Positions 19,690 to 29,362 of a stretch of 64,000 bases of DNA are shown here, one piece after another (the stretch's first letter is position 1; each line of letters begins with the position of its first letter). A model generated the notes under the pieces. The model was given only the letters and a program-made list of their open reading frames with translations, was not told where the DNA came from and ran no database searches. The position numbers and the translations under genes are program-made. Source of the stretch: Polaromonas sp. (GTDB taxonomy: Bacteria; Pseudomonadota; Gammaproteobacteria; Burkholderiales; Burkholderiaceae_C); NCBI GenBank assembly GCA_025362315.1, contig JANYGP010000019.1:103608-167607 (forward strand), read 5' to 3'.

Positions 19690-20535
19690 ATGATTGCCAT
19701 GGCTGCCAAAACTGCATTTACTGCGCCCTCTGCACCCCACATTGCTGCTGCCGATCCATTGGCGGCCAGCCGTACATCGCCTTCTTCAGTTGCAGAAATA
19801 ACCGCAGCATCGCCTGCGTTCAGCCCGCTGTACAGCCAGATCAAAAATCTTATTTTGAAAAGCTTGCAGTCCGGTGAATGGAAGCCAGGCGAGTCCATCC
19901 CGTCGGAAATGGATCTGGCCACTCGTTACCGCGTGAGTCAGGGCACCGTGCGCAAAGCCATCGATGAGCTGGCTGGCGACAACCTGGTGGTGCGGCGGCA
20001 GGGAAAAGGCACTTTTGTTGCCACGCATGCAGCGCAGCATGTGCAGTTCAGGTTTTTAAAACTCGTGCCTGACAACGGCCCGCCTGGCAGCGAGGGGCCG
20101 GCCCAACGCACCATCATCGACTGCCACAAAAGTCGCGCAAGTGCCGACGTTGCCAGAGCCCTGGGGCTGCGCAGTGGCGACGCGGTGCTGCAGGCGAGGC
20201 GGGTTTTGAGCTTTGCCGGCATACCGACAATTGTTGAAGACATCTGGCTTCCGGCAGCGCCTTTCAAGGGCCTGACAGCCCAGCGCATGGCCAGCTACGA
20301 CGGGCCCATGTACGCCATGTTTGAATCTGAATTCAACATGCCGATGGTCCGTGCTGACGAAAAAATACGCGCTGTAGCGGCAAATGACGGGCGCGAGCAG
20401 CTATTGAAAGTAGAGCAAGGAACGCCCTTGTTATGTGTGGAGCGCATTGCCTACACCTACCAGAATGTGCCAATGGAGCTGCGGCGGGGTTACTACCGCA
20501 CTGATACGCATTATTACCACAACACGCTCAATTGA
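19690..20535 (+). CDS. GntR-family transcriptional regulator, HutC/UTRA type
   Basis: About 281 residues from the ATG at 19690 (MIAMAAK), an alternative being the ATG at 19699; the ORF track TTG at 19648 adds an unlikely leader. After a ~45-residue variable tail comes the winged helix-turn-helix (SPLYSQIKNLILKSL, PGESIPSEMDLATRYRVSQGTVRKAIDEL, VVRRQGKGTFV), then a UTRA effector-binding domain ending in GYYRTDTHYYHN. It is divergent from mdh. In related bacteria a gene of this type sits between mdh and the succinate dehydrogenase operon and is thought to control them; here no sdh genes follow. Confidence 0.9.
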   Translation: MIAMAAKTAFTAPSAPHIAAADPLAASRTSPSSVAEITAASPAFSPLYSQIKNLILKSLQSGEWKPGESIPSEMDLATRYRVSQGTVRKAIDELAGDNLVVRRQGKGTFVATHAAQHVQFRFLKLVPDNGPPGSEGPAQRTIIDCHKSRASADVARALGLRSGDAVLQARRVLSFAGIPTIVEDIWLPAAPFKGLTAQRMASYDGPMYAMFESEFNMPMVRADEKIRAVAANDGREQLLKVEQGTPLLCVERIAYTYQNVPMELRRGYYRTDTHYYHNTLN

Positions 20536-20559
20536 AGGCGCAGAACAGGGCCCAAGACC

Positions 20560-20745
20560 ATGCCGTCAAAATCAGGTTTCAAAGGTAACAAAGCTGGCCT
20601 GCCCAGCAAAATATGCGTGACTTGCGGCCGGGAAATGACCTGGCGCAAAAGCTGGGCAAAAAACTGGGCTGACGTGAAGTACTGTTCAGACGCCTGCCGG
20701 GCCAAAAAGTCAGCGCCTGCCCCCGAGAGGTCAAAAGAAAAATGA
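20560..20745 (+). CDS. DUF2256 domain protein
   Basis: Small 61-residue protein with the DUF2256 pattern: KICVTCGREMTWRKSWAKNW then VKYCSDACR, four cysteines that probably hold zinc. The start is ATG at 20560, 25 nt after the gntR-family stop. The function of DUF2256 is unknown; it is widely found next to photolyase-like or redox genes in proteobacteria, but no such gene is adjacent here. Confidence 0.85.
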   Translation: MPSKSGFKGNKAGLPSKICVTCGREMTWRKSWAKNWADVKYCSDACRAKKSAPAPERSKEK

Positions 20746-20794
20746 TGCTTGCGGATTCCCGCTTCAAATACAAAACTTTGCAATCAACGCTGAC

Positions 20795-20840
20795 GCTATG
20801 ATGTTGATAGCTGTTAGCGCCCCAAATATATGAGCTACAG
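20795..20840. repeat. Dispersed ~45-bp repeat, copy D
   Basis: Inverted relative to copies A and B: GCTATGATGTTGATAGCTG then TTAGCGCCCC and GAGCTACAG. It ends 9 bases before the start codon of the SDR gene, so it forms the leader and could affect translation. Confidence 0.75.
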
Positions 20841-20849
20841 ATCAATTTT

Positions 20850-21626
20850 ATGTACACAACCAATTCCAATATCTGCTTTGACCTGAAGGACCGGGTGTGC
20901 ATTGTGACGGGTGGTGCAAGCGGAATTGGGCAGGCGTGCGCAGAGCGGTTGGCACGGGAAGGTGCGCACCTGGTGCTGGCCGACATCGACGACGTCAATG
21001 GCCATGCGCTGGCAAAGGCGCTTGGTGCTGCTTATGTGAATTGCGATGTTGGCGACAAGGCTCAGGTTGATGCGCTGGTGGCACACACCATGGCCCGGCA
21101 CGGCCGCATTGATGTGCTGGTCAACAACGCGGGCATTTTCAAGTCTGCTGATTTCCTGGAAGTCACGGAAGCTGACTTTGATGAAGTCTTGCGGGTCAAC
21201 CTGAAGGGCGCGTTTCTGGTGGGTCAGGCCGTGGCTTGCGAAATGGCCAAGACCGGCGGCGGCAGCATCGTCAACATGAGCTCGGTCAACGGCACGCTGG
21301 CCATCCCCAACATTGCCAGTTACAACGTCAGCAAGGGCGGCATCAACCAATTGACCCGCGTGATGGCATTGAGCCTGGCTGACAAGGCCATTCGGGTCAA
21401 TGCCGTTGCACCCGGCACCATTGCCACCGAGCTGGCTGCCAAAGCCGTGCTGACCAGTGAGGCCGCCCGAGCAAAAATCATCAGCCGCACACCTTTGAAA
21501 CGCCTGGGTGAGCCTGGCGAGATTGCCGATGTTGTGGCGTTTTTGGCCAGTGATGCAGCCAGCTACATGACGGGAGAAATTGTGGTGGTGGACGGTGGGC
21601 GAATGGCGCTGAACTACACCGTTTGA
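20850..21626 (+). CDS. Short-chain dehydrogenase/reductase
   Basis: Classical SDR of 258 residues: cofactor motif VTGGASGIGQA, an acidic residue in VLADIDD after beta-2 favouring NAD(H), the NNAG motif, catalytic Ser in VNMSSVNG, and YNVSK (Tyr and Lys). It ends with PLKRLGEPGEIADVVAFLASDAASYMTGEIVVVDGG, typical of the glucose 1-dehydrogenase/FabG-like group. The substrate cannot be read from the sequence and the neighbours do not help. No good Shine-Dalgarno precedes the ATG because a dispersed repeat ends immediately upstream. Confidence 0.9.
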   Translation: MYTTNSNICFDLKDRVCIVTGGASGIGQACAERLAREGAHLVLADIDDVNGHALAKALGAAYVNCDVGDKAQVDALVAHTMARHGRIDVLVNNAGIFKSADFLEVTEADFDEVLRVNLKGAFLVGQAVACEMAKTGGGSIVNMSSVNGTLAIPNIASYNVSKGGINQLTRVMALSLADKAIRVNAVAPGTIATELAAKAVLTSEAARAKIISRTPLKRLGEPGEIADVVAFLASDAASYMTGEIVVVDGGRMALNYTV

Positions 21627-21703
21627 CAGCGCTGGCTTTTGCTTGCGTGGCAGGTTGCGGGCAGTCCAGTTGAAAGTTGCAAGGTTGCAAAACGTTCAAT
21701 GCA

Positions 21704-22453
21704 TCAAGTTGATGAACCGCCCGCAGTGTTTTGCAAGCGCAATTGCCGGGTGCGCCGGTTGATCAGCCGTGCCGCAATCGACCACTTGGCGCGCGTCAGC
21801 CAGCTGTTCTGGTCGAGCAGGCGCGGCTTGTTGGCGTAAAAACATTCAGGGTCATGCGCAACCCCAAAATCAATCAATGGCATGCTGGCAGGGTCCTCGT
21901 CGGCATACTGACCATGCGCTGAGTGCAGCCCGCTCCAAAAGCGGCGACCCTGCGCATGGATGCCGTAACCGAGCTTTTGGCCTTCAAGCGCCAGTTTTGC
22001 CAATGCGCACGATTCCAGCAAGTCATCGGTCACGTAGGTGTCTGACTGAACCCACTGCTCGTTGAGGTACACCTCGCCAATCGCGTGTGTGATGCTGGAG
22101 CCCTTCAGATCCAGGATGCCGCGCAAAAAATCGCCTGGCAAACTGACAAATCGCAAGCGGGCAGCGATGTCCGAAGAGCGAAGCAGGCCAACGAACAGCG
22201 TGCCCTTGGAATGGCAATCGCCCAGCCCGCTTTTGAGCACAGCGGCAGCGCCTGTGTGTCCGCCAGACGTTGGACAGCCAAATGGCAGGGACTTGATGTA
22301 GTCGTGGATGCGAACAGCTTTTTGAATGTCGTTTGTGGCCAGCTGGGTGATGCGCATAGCCCGCAGCCGGAGCTTTGAATTTTCCAGATCCAGCAGCGGC
22401 GTGTTACCCAGCCACAAAGCCGGGTTGTCTGATGAGCTGGAAATGCCTGGCAT
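21704..22453 (-). CDS. Transglutaminase-like domain protein
   Basis: A 249-residue protein with a transglutaminase-like (papain-fold) core: RIHDYIKSLPFGCP, the catalytic Cys in SGLGDCHSKGTLFVGLLRS, His in ITHAIGEVYLNEQWVQSD with the following Asp. No signal peptide is evident. Members of this broad group act as proteases or peptidases rather than cross-linking enzymes; the target is unknown. It stands alone between the SDR gene (convergent) and gloA (divergent). Confidence 0.85.
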   Translation of the reverse strand: MPGISSSSDNPALWLGNTPLLDLENSKLRLRAMRITQLATNDIQKAVRIHDYIKSLPFGCPTSGGHTGAAAVLKSGLGDCHSKGTLFVGLLRSSDIAARLRFVSLPGDFLRGILDLKGSSITHAIGEVYLNEQWVQSDTYVTDDLLESCALAKLALEGQKLGYGIHAQGRRFWSGLHSAHGQYADEDPASMPLIDFGVAHDPECFYANKPRLLDQNSWLTRAKWSIAARLINRRTRQLRLQNTAGGSST

Positions 22454-22560
22454 GAATTTACGTGTCGTTTTTGTTTTCCTGCCTCATGATTGTATTTTCC
22501 TTTGTGATGTCAAAAATCACCGGTTTCAATAAATTGGAAGCGTTGCCAGATAATGAGCAC

Positions 22561-22971
22561 ATGCGCCTCCTACACACCATGCTTCGCGTTGGCAACCTTC
22601 AGCGCTCTATTGATTTTTATACCCAGGTCCTGGGCATGCAACTGCTGCGGCGGTCTGAAAATCCGGAATACAAATACTCGCTGGCCTTTGTCGGTTACGA
22701 GGGCAATCCGGCGCAGTCCGAGATTGAGCTGACCTATAACCACGGCGTGGAAAGTTACGACATGGGCACCGCTTATGGGCACATTGCACTGGGTGTTCCA
22801 GATGCGGCTCTGGCTGTTGACAAAATCAGGGCAGCTGGAGGCCACGTGACACGGGACGCAGGCCCGGTCAAGGGCGGCACCACCATCATTGCTTTTGTCA
22901 CAGACCCGGACGGCTACAAGATTGAGCTGATTCAGCGCAAGCAAGACCTGGCCGGGGCCGGACTTCGCTGA
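22561..22971 (+). CDS. gloA: Lactoylglutathione lyase (glyoxalase I)
   Basis: Converts the methylglyoxal-glutathione hemithioacetal to S-lactoylglutathione. The start is ATG at 22561 ([13 protein letters not shown]), giving 136 residues; the track's 33-residue upstream extension is not typical of the family. Metal ligands are visible as His in LLHTML, Glu in SEIELTYN, His in YGHIALGV and Glu in DGYKIELIQ, together with [14 protein letters not shown]. It is monocistronic. Confidence 0.95.
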   Translation: MRLLHTMLRVGNLQRSIDFYTQVLGMQLLRRSENPEYKYSLAFVGYEGNPAQSEIELTYNHGVESYDMGTAYGHIALGVPDAALAVDKIRAAGGHVTRDAGPVKGGTTIIAFVTDPDGYKIELIQRKQDLAGAGLR

Positions 22972-23011
22972 TTGGACAAGTGCATGTGGCCTGCACAATT
23001 AACGTGACAAT

Positions 23012-23059
23012 GCTCCCATAACAGGAGCTGCCAGCGCCCGTTTTACAAGGGCTACTGGC
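23012..23059. repeat. Dispersed ~45-bp repeat, copy E
   Basis: GCTCCCATAACAGGAGC forms a hairpin arm, followed by TGCCAGCGCCCG and GGGCTACTGGC. It lies between the convergent 3' ends of gloA and eda. Confidence 0.75.
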
Positions 23060-23089
23060 TTATTAGTCTGTTAAATATCAGGAAAATCC

Positions 23090-23752
23090 TCAATTTGCCC
23101 TGCTTGTCAGACGACCGGCCTGAAAAGCCAGCGCTGTGATTTGCGCCCAGTTACCTCGGGCCAGGGCATCGGGTGGCGTGAGCCACGAGCCCCCGACGCA
23201 CACCACATTGGGCAGCGACAAAAAGTCCAAGGCGTTGGCAGCCGTAACACCGCCTGTGGGGCAAAACCGCACATCGCCAAAAGGCCCGCTCCAGGCTTTC
23301 AGCATGGCCGGCCCGCCCGCCTGCATGGCCGGGAAGAACTTCAATTCATGCAAACCATCGGCTGCAGCCATCATGATCTCGCTGCCCGTTGCCACACCAG
23401 GCAAAAGTGGCAAGTTCAAATCACGACAGGCTTGGCCCAGCGCATTTGTGTAGCCCGGGCTGACAATAAAACGGGCGCCCGCCATTGCGCTGGCCTGGGC
23501 ATCAGCAGCGTTGCGCACGGTACCTGCGCCCACCACAGCTTCAGGCACATGGCGTGCGATGGCTTCAATGCAGCTCAAGGCCTGCGGCGTGCGCAGCGTG
23601 ACTTCCAGCATGCGGATGCCGCCTGCCACCAGCGCTTTGGCCATGTCAATGGCCTGGGCCACATCGGTCAGCACAATGACCGGAATCACAGGCGCATCCT
23701 GCATCACCTGCAAAGCCGTCAGCCCGCCAGAAATATCAAGATTCACATCCAT
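23090..23752 (-). CDS. eda: KDPG aldolase (2-dehydro-3-deoxy-phosphogluconate aldolase)
   Basis: Cleaves KDPG to pyruvate and glyceraldehyde 3-phosphate, the last step of the Entner-Doudoroff pathway. The 220-residue protein has the catalytic Glu in [10 protein letters not shown], the Schiff-base lysine in HELKFFPA, and the phosphate-binding [12 protein letters not shown]. Its start overlaps the end of edd by 10 nt, so the pair is translationally coupled. Confidence 0.96.
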   Translation of the reverse strand: MDVNLDISGGLTALQVMQDAPVIPVIVLTDVAQAIDMAKALVAGGIRMLEVTLRTPQALSCIEAIARHVPEAVVGAGTVRNAADAQASAMAGARFIVSPGYTNALGQACRDLNLPLLPGVATGSEIMMAAADGLHELKFFPAMQAGGPAMLKAWSGPFGDVRFCPTGGVTAANALDFLSLPNVVCVGGSWLTPPDALARGNWAQITALAFQAGRLTSRAN

Positions 23753-25572
23753 GTCAGGGCACCTTCTTCAGCGGTTGATGCATTGCGGCGCATGTGGGCA
23801 AACAGCTCTCGGCCCAGGCCGTGGCTGTCTGAAATTTTTAACGCTTCTGGCAAGGTGGCGACAGGTCGTGCCGCCCATTGGTCATCCGGCAACAACACAT
23901 TCAACTCACCCGTCAGCGCGTCAAGCCGCAGCACATCACCATCGCGCACTTTGGCCAGCGGGCCGCCGGCTGCTGCTTCAGGAGACACATGAATGGCAGC
24001 AGGCACCCGGCCTGATGCGCCGCTCATGCGGCCATCGGTCACGAGCGCAACTTTGAAGCCCCGGCCCTGCAACACAGCCAGTGGCGGCGTGAGCTTGTGC
24101 AACTCCGGCATGCCATTGGCCTGCGGGCCCTGCCAGCGCACCACGCAGACCACATCACATTCCAGTTCACCCGCATCGAATGCGTCAATTAGGCTTTGCT
24201 GCGAGTCAAACACGCGCGCGGGCGCCTCGATGACAAGGCAGTTTTCAGGCACGCTGGACACCTTGATGACGCTTCGCCCCAAGTTGCCCTGCAACAGTTT
24301 CAGGCCGCCGCTGGCACTGAAGGGGTTGGCAGCACTGCGCACAATGGTGCTGTCTTTGGACTCACCGGTATCTGCCCAGGCCAGTGCCGCGCCCTGCATG
24401 AATGGCACCCGCGTGAATTCGCTGATTCCGCCCTGGCGTACTGTCAACACATCGGCATGCATCAGGCCAGCACCCAGCAGTTCATGAATGACCAGCCCGG
24501 GGCCGCCTGCAGCCTGAAACTGGTTCACATCTGCACTGCCGTTCGGGTAGACATGCGTCAGCGTTGGCACCACATCAGACAAATCTGAAAAATCATTCCA
24601 GTTGATCGTGATGCCCGCCGAATGGGCAACAGCCACCCAGTGAATCAGGTGGTTGGTCGAGCCGCCAGTGGCCAGCAGCGCCACCATGGCATTGACAATG
24701 GCCCGCTCATCGACAATGCGGCCAATGGGCGCGTATCGTTTTGACTTGACGATGCCCAGCACCGTGCGGGCGGCTTCCCGCGTCAGCTCATCGCGCAGGT
24801 CGTTGCCGGGTTGCACAAATGCCGTGCCCGGCACATGCAGGCCCATCGCTTCCATCAGCATCTGGTTGCTGTTGGCCGTGCCGTAAAAAGTGCAGGTGCC
24901 CGCAGCGTGATAGGACCCCATCTCTGAGGCCAGCAGCTCCGCACGCCCAACCAGACCTTGCGCTGCCAGCTCGCGGGTTTTGGCTTTTTCCTTGTTGGAG
25001 ATGCCCGATGGCATGGGCCCGGCGGGCACAAACACAGTAGGCAAATGCCCAAAATGCAGCGCCCCAATCAGCAAGCCCGGCACGATCTTGTCACACACAC
25101 CCAGCACCAGCGCGGCATCAAACATGTCGTGCGACAGTGCCACAGCAGTGGACATGGCAATCACATCACGGCTGAACAGGCTGAGCTCCATGCCCGCGGT
25201 GCCTTGCGTAACGCCGTCGCACATGGCGGGCACGCCGCCTGCAACCTGCGCCGTTGCATTGTGCTTGCGGGCTTCAGCCTTGATGATGTCCGGGTACGTG
25301 AGCAGCGGCGTGTGCGCAGACAGCATGTCGTTGTAAGCGGTCACGATGCCGATGTTGGGCACATGCTCGGCAATGATTTTGAAGCGGTCGTCCTTGGGCG
25401 CTCCGGCTACCGCATGCGCCAGGTTTGCGCAACCCATGCGGTCAACGCTCCTGGCCCGGGTGGCTGTCTGGCTGATCAGCGCCAGATAAGCACTGCGCCG
25501 CTGCAGGCTGCGATCAACAATGCGTGCCGTCACGCGGGCCACTTCAGGGTGTAAATTTGGGTAAACCATCAT
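23743..25572 (-). CDS. edd: Phosphogluconate dehydratase
   Basis: Dehydrates 6-phosphogluconate to KDPG, first committed step of the Entner-Doudoroff pathway. The 609-residue length is normal. Iron-sulfur ligands are expected at [11 protein letters not shown] and [11 protein letters not shown]; further signatures are [29 protein letters not shown] and [23 protein letters not shown]. It overlaps eda. No glucose-6-phosphate dehydrogenase or regulator is adjacent. Upstream, 25573-25744, the AT-rich stretch TTAACCAAAAAAGTTAA contains a short dyad that may belong to the promoter. Confidence 0.97.
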   Translation of the reverse strand: MMVYPNLHPEVARVTARIVDRSLQRRSAYLALISQTATRARSVDRMGCANLAHAVAGAPKDDRFKIIAEHVPNIGIVTAYNDMLSAHTPLLTYPDIIKAEARKHNATAQVAGGVPAMCDGVTQGTAGMELSLFSRDVIAMSTAVALSHDMFDAALVLGVCDKIVPGLLIGALHFGHLPTVFVPAGPMPSGISNKEKAKTRELAAQGLVGRAELLASEMGSYHAAGTCTFYGTANSNQMLMEAMGLHVPGTAFVQPGNDLRDELTREAARTVLGIVKSKRYAPIGRIVDERAIVNAMVALLATGGSTNHLIHWVAVAHSAGITINWNDFSDLSDVVPTLTHVYPNGSADVNQFQAAGGPGLVIHELLGAGLMHADVLTVRQGGISEFTRVPFMQGAALAWADTGESKDSTIVRSAANPFSASGGLKLLQGNLGRSVIKVSSVPENCLVIEAPARVFDSQQSLIDAFDAGELECDVVCVVRWQGPQANGMPELHKLTPPLAVLQGRGFKVALVTDGRMSGASGRVPAAIHVSPEAAAGGPLAKVRDGDVLRLDALTGELNVLLPDDQWAARPVATLPEALKISDSHGLGRELFAHMRRNASTAEEGALTWM

Positions 25573-25744
25573 CAGCTCTTTTCAAAATTAAGTCATTCAT
25601 TAACCAAAAAAGTTAAGTAACTAAATTACAAGCTGAATGGTAACTGGCCTGGCCGGGTTTTGGCGTAGTCCAAGTTACCAGTTGGGTACCAAACCAGGGC
25701 ACCAACCCATGCACCGCATTCGCCGTACCTGGCAGCGTGCTGCT

Positions 25745-26329
25745 TTACTGCATCGTTACTTCAACGCGCCGGGCCTCGGCGTTGCTGCCAGCTGCGTTGA
25801 GCTGTTCAGGCTTTTTCAGCTCGATACTGCCTTCTGGAACACCAGCTGTTTTCAACACATCCCGCACAGCAAAAGCGCGCAGCCTGGCGATTTCTGCATT
25901 TTTAACTGGGCTGCCTGTTGCATCGTGAAAGCCCGAAATCACCAGTTTTTTACCCGCTTTTACCGCCTTGACAGCTTCAGTCAGCGCGTCGTTGGCGCCC
26001 ACCGCCAGCTCGGTCTTGCCAGACGCAAAGTAGAACTTGACCACACCATTTTCAACTTTAACGCTGGCCGCGTCAGACACCGCCAGGCTGTCAACAGCCG
26101 GCATGCCGGCTGGCGCAATTAAAGGTGTTGATGCCGTTGATGCCGTTGATACGGATGGTGCGACAGGTTCAGCAGTCGCTGCTGCCTGCCCTGCCACTGC
26201 CGTTTTTGGCGATGACATTTTGCCGCGCTGGTATACGCTGACGCCCACCACCAGAGATATCACCAGCGCCACCAGACCAAACACCACCCACAACACCAAA
26301 CCTTGCTGGTCATCATCTTGAGAAGACAT
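25745..26329 (-). CDS. Inner-membrane-anchored OmpA-domain protein
   Basis: Start set at the ATG at 26329 (MSSQDDDQ), 194 residues; the ORF track start is 34 codons too early and crosses chaC's promoter. One transmembrane helix (residues ~9-33, LVLWVVFGLVALVISLVVGVSV) is followed by a Ser/Thr/Ala-rich linker and an OmpA-C-like domain (VKFYFASGKTEL, LVISGFHDATGSP, RLRAFAVRDVLKTAGV, ARRVEVTM), which would bind peptidoglycan in the periplasm. The linker has a 9-bp triplet repeat (TTGATGCCG, 26127-26150). The partner is unknown. Confidence 0.85.
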   Translation of the reverse strand: MSSQDDDQQGLVLWVVFGLVALVISLVVGVSVYQRGKMSSPKTAVAGQAAATAEPVAPSVSTASTASTPLIAPAGMPAVDSLAVSDAASVKVENGVVKFYFASGKTELAVGANDALTEAVKAVKAGKKLVISGFHDATGSPVKNAEIARLRAFAVRDVLKTAGVPEGSIELKKPEQLNAAGSNAEARRVEVTMQ

Positions 26330-26391
26330 TGCTTTTACTTTCTTTGGAAAATCGGCTTGAAAAACTGGTGTTATTGTAAAGTCTGGCTGCC

Positions 26392-27000
26392 ATGTCGCCG
26401 AAACGAAACCCTGCTGATTCAAAGACCACATCGGAGCCAGACGCCGGCCCCTCGCTCGAGGCCATCAAAGTGCAATGGGGCGGCAAAACAGACATGTGGG
26501 TGTTTGGCTACGCGTCCCTGATCTGGCGGCCAGAGTTTGCCTTTGCTGAAAAGCGCTTTGCCCTGGCGCACGGTTATCACCGGGCTTTGAAAATGTGGAG
26601 CACCTACAACCGCGGCACGCCCGAGCAGCCGGGTCTGGTGTTTGGCTTGCTCCCGGGGGGGTGCTGCAAAGGCATGGTGTTTCGCATTCCGCGCGCCCAG
26701 GTTGCCGCGGCTCTTGAGCCACTGTGGGAACGCGAAATGCCCAACGCTGTCTATGACCCGCGCTGGCTGCAGTGCAAGACGCAATTGGGCGTTGTGACTG
26801 CGCTGGCTTTTACGCTGTCAAAAACCAGCCCCGACCACACCGGCCAATTGCCTCACAGCACTTACCAAAAAATATTTGCAGGCGCATGCGGCAGGTATGG
26901 CACAACGCGCGATTATGCCCAGCAGACCTACGACGGTTTGCGCGAAGTCGGCATCCATGACCGCGCCCTGGGCGACTTGCTCAAACGCATCGACGCCTGA
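26392..27000 (+). CDS. chaC: Glutathione-specific gamma-glutamylcyclotransferase
   Basis: Degrades glutathione to 5-oxoproline and Cys-Gly. A 202-residue ChaC-type protein: WVFGYASLIWRPEF (substrate-binding loop), RALKMWSTYNRGTPEQPGLVFGLLPGG, and the catalytic Glu probably in the LEPLWEREM segment. The C-terminal part YQKIFAGACGRYGTTRDYAQQTYDGLREVGIHD matches the family. The promoter region is 62 bp shared with the divergent OmpA-like gene, and its 3' end overlaps the convergent MobA-like gene by 20 nt. Confidence 0.9.
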   Translation: MSPKRNPADSKTTSEPDAGPSLEAIKVQWGGKTDMWVFGYASLIWRPEFAFAEKRFALAHGYHRALKMWSTYNRGTPEQPGLVFGLLPGGCCKGMVFRIPRAQVAAALEPLWEREMPNAVYDPRWLQCKTQLGVVTALAFTLSKTSPDHTGQLPHSTYQKIFAGACGRYGTTRDYAQQTYDGLREVGIHDRALGDLLKRIDA

Positions 27001-27565
27001 GCAGCATGTCTGCGTGTAGCAAGTCATCCAGCGTGTCAATGTCGGTGATGCAGCCTGCATCGTCCAGCTGTATGAATGCTACTGAATCAGTAGCTGCCAG
27101 CGCCCGTATTATGTGCGCTGCACCGTTATTTCCTTGTAAATTGGCAAGTTCAGAAAAGCATTCAAAGCCAAAACGCACCGGGTGACCCCGCTGGCCGTTC
27201 ACCACTGGCACCACTGCAGCGCATCGCGGGGCAAAAGCCATGGTTTTGAGTGTGTCGCTGGTGATCAATGGCAGGTCGGCTGGCAGTATCAGCCAGCTGC
27301 TGGCAGATGCCGTGGCCCGCACGCCTGCTGCAATTGAGTCGCCCATACCAGGTCGGCTGGGGTCAGCATCCACCACGTGATACGCCAATCCACTGGCTTT
27401 GCAGGCAGCCAGCACATGGTCAATCACGCGCTTGCCTAACAGAAGGGCCTGCAGTTTATGTACCTTGCCGCCCGATGCCATAAACCGCTCGCCACGGCCT
27501 GCCGCCAGCACAATGACGCAAGGACCTGTCGAAGGGATTTGCTGCGCAATCGATGGATCAGTCAT
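26981..27565 (-). CDS. MobA-like NTP transferase
   Basis: About 194 residues from the ATG at 27565 (MTDPSIAQQ). It has the nucleotidyltransferase motif [12 protein letters not shown], followed by [15 protein letters not shown] (Mg-binding Asp) and [12 protein letters not shown]. This pattern is that of MocA/MobA-type molybdenum-cofactor cytidylyl/guanylyltransferases, but the typical lysine after the first motif is displaced ([10 protein letters not shown]), so the substrate is uncertain. No molybdoenzyme genes are adjacent. It overlaps chaC at the 3' end. A copy of the dispersed repeat is read through in frame near the C-terminus. Confidence 0.8.
   Translation of the reverse strand: MTDPSIAQQIPSTGPCVIVLAAGRGERFMASGGKVHKLQALLLGKRVIDHVLAACKASGLAYHVVDADPSRPGMGDSIAAGVRATASASSWLILPADLPLITSDTLKTMAFAPRCAAVVPVVNGQRGHPVRFGFECFSELANLQGNNGAAHIIRALAATDSVAFIQLDDAGCITDIDTLDDLLHADMLLRRRCV
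27078..27119. repeat. In-frame dispersed repeat, copy F (in MobA-like gene)
   Basis: GCTACTGAATCAGTAGC hairpin, then TGCCAGCGCCCG and TATTATGTGCGCT, a near match to intergenic copy G over its whole length. On the coding strand it reads [15 protein letters not shown], so the protein has incorporated the repeat without a frame break. Confidence 0.7.
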
Positions 27566-27585
27566 GCAATCTTTATACTTCAATC

Positions 27586-28236
27586 ATGACAACATCGACC
27601 GACAACATTGCTGATTTGCGCAAAAGCTACGAGCTGGCCGAGCTGGTTGAATCAGCGGCATTTGCTGACCCGCTCAAGCAGTTTGAGTTGTGGCTTGCCG
27701 AGGCGATTGCCGCCAAAGTGCCAGAGCCCAACGCAATGACCCTGGCCACGGTCGGCGGTAACCTGCGGCCTTCAACCCGCATTGTGCTGATCAAGGGGCT
27801 GGATGCCAGGGGCCCGGTGTGGTTTACCAATTATCAAAGCCGAAAAGGCCATGAAATGGCGGGCAATCCGTACGCGGCCCTGCAATTTCATTGGGTCGAA
27901 CTCGAACGCAGCGTTCGCATTGAAGGCATCGTTGAGAAAGTTTCGCCAGAAGAAAGTGACGCTTACTTTCATTCACGACCCTTGGGTTCCCGCATCGGCG
28001 CATGGGCCAGTCCGCAAAGTGATGTGGTGCCAAATCGGGCCGTGCTGGAAGCCAGCGAGGCAGAGTTCAAAGCCAGGTTTGGCGAACACCCGCCCCGCCC
28101 ACCGCATTGGGGTGGTTATCGCTTGAAGCCGGACAATTGGCAGTTCTGGCAAGGCCGCCGAAGCCGCCTGCACGACCGGCTGCGTTATGTCCTGCAAGCT
28201 GACGGTAGCTGGCTGATGGAACGCCTGGCCCCCTGA
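27586..28236 (+). CDS. pdxH: Pyridoxamine 5'-phosphate oxidase
   Basis: FMN enzyme making pyridoxal 5'-phosphate. Start set at ATG 27586 ([16 protein letters not shown]), 216 residues. Family motifs are [56 protein letters not shown] and the C-terminal [24 protein letters not shown]. The start lies 20 bases from that of the divergent MobA-like gene. The next gene, murB, is convergent only 6 nt away. Confidence 0.97.
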   Translation: MTTSTDNIADLRKSYELAELVESAAFADPLKQFELWLAEAIAAKVPEPNAMTLATVGGNLRPSTRIVLIKGLDARGPVWFTNYQSRKGHEMAGNPYAALQFHWVELERSVRIEGIVEKVSPEESDAYFHSRPLGSRIGAWASPQSDVVPNRAVLEASEAEFKARFGEHPPRPPHWGGYRLKPDNWQFWQGRRSRLHDRLRYVLQADGSWLMERLAP

Positions 28237-28242
28237 ATAGTT

Positions 28243-29289
28243 TTAAACCACCACCGGCTCATGCTCCAGCATGATGCCAAATCGCTCGTACACGCTGGTT
28301 TGAATCGACTTGGCCAGCGTCATCACCTCGCCGCCAGTCACCGGGTTTGCCTGACCACCGCGATTGACCAGCACCAGCGCCTGGCGTTCGTACACACCGG
28401 CATTGCCAATGGTTTTGCCTTTCCAGCCGCAGGCGTCAATCAACCAGCCAGCAGCCAGTTTGACGGAGCCATCGGCCAGCACGTAATGCACAATTTTGGG
28501 TTCGCGTTCAATGATGTCCAGACACTGCTCGTTGCTAACAGTCGGATTTTTAAAGAAGCTGCCCGCGTTGCCCAGCACCCGCCAGTCTGGCAATTTGGCG
28601 CGCCGAATCTCGCACACCCACTCATAAATTTGTAGCGCCGTCGGATTTTCAATGTTGGCCTGCAAACGCTTTTTCTCGATATCGGCATAGCCCAGCACCG
28701 GCTTCCAGTTTTTGGCCAGAGCAAAGCGCACATGTGTGATCAGGGCCTTGCCAGCCAGACCGAATCCACGATCGGACACATGCTTGAAGACAGAATCGCG
28801 ATAACCAAAGGCGCATTGCGCCGCATTCAGTGAAAACCGCTGGCCCGTTGTCAGGTCAACGGCATCCAGCGAATCAAAACGGTCTTGCAACTCCACCCCG
28901 TAAGCGCCAATATTTTGCACAGGCGATGCACCCACGCTGCCAGGGATCAGCGCCAGATTCTCCAGGCCGGGATACCCGTTTTGCAGTGTCCAGGTGACCA
29001 GATCGTGCCAGTTCTCGCCCGCACCGGCTTCCACAATCCAGGCTTTTTCTGTCTGGCTGACCAATCGCTTGCCAGTGATGTCCACTTTCAGCACCAGGGG
29101 CTTGACGTCCCCTGTCAGCACAATGTTGCTGCCGCCACCCAGAATAAATTTGGGGGCGGCGTGGCGCACCGGGTCTGCCAAAAGCGCATCAACATCAGCC
29201 AGACTTTGCAGGCGGACAAAGCTCAGGGCTTTGGCCACAATGCCAAAGCTGTTGAGCCCCTGGAGGGGAATATTTTTCTCGACTAACAT
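28243..29289 (-). CDS. murB: UDP-N-acetylenolpyruvoylglucosamine reductase
   Basis: Reduces UDP-GlcNAc-enolpyruvate to UDP-MurNAc, second step of peptidoglycan precursor synthesis. 348 residues from the ATG at 29289 ([10 protein letters not shown]); the track's first codon is a TTG. FAD-binding [11 protein letters not shown], the segment [31 protein letters not shown], and the catalytic Ser in [12 protein letters not shown] are present, with the C-terminal LINRGG-like [11 protein letters not shown]. This is the long (type I, E. coli-like) MurB. It is divergent from yajQ. Confidence 0.97.
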   Translation of the reverse strand: MLVEKNIPLQGLNSFGIVAKALSFVRLQSLADVDALLADPVRHAAPKFILGGGSNIVLTGDVKPLVLKVDITGKRLVSQTEKAWIVEAGAGENWHDLVTWTLQNGYPGLENLALIPGSVGASPVQNIGAYGVELQDRFDSLDAVDLTTGQRFSLNAAQCAFGYRDSVFKHVSDRGFGLAGKALITHVRFALAKNWKPVLGYADIEKKRLQANIENPTALQIYEWVCEIRRAKLPDWRVLGNAGSFFKNPTVSNEQCLDIIEREPKIVHYVLADGSVKLAAGWLIDACGWKGKTIGNAGVYERQALVLVNRGGQANPVTGGEVMTLAKSIQTSVYERFGIMLEHEPVVV

Positions 29290-29362
29290 CAAACAATTGT
29301 CCCACCACGACGACTACGGGGGCAGTGGCAGTTTTTCTTACTTACCGAACTTTTTTTACATC

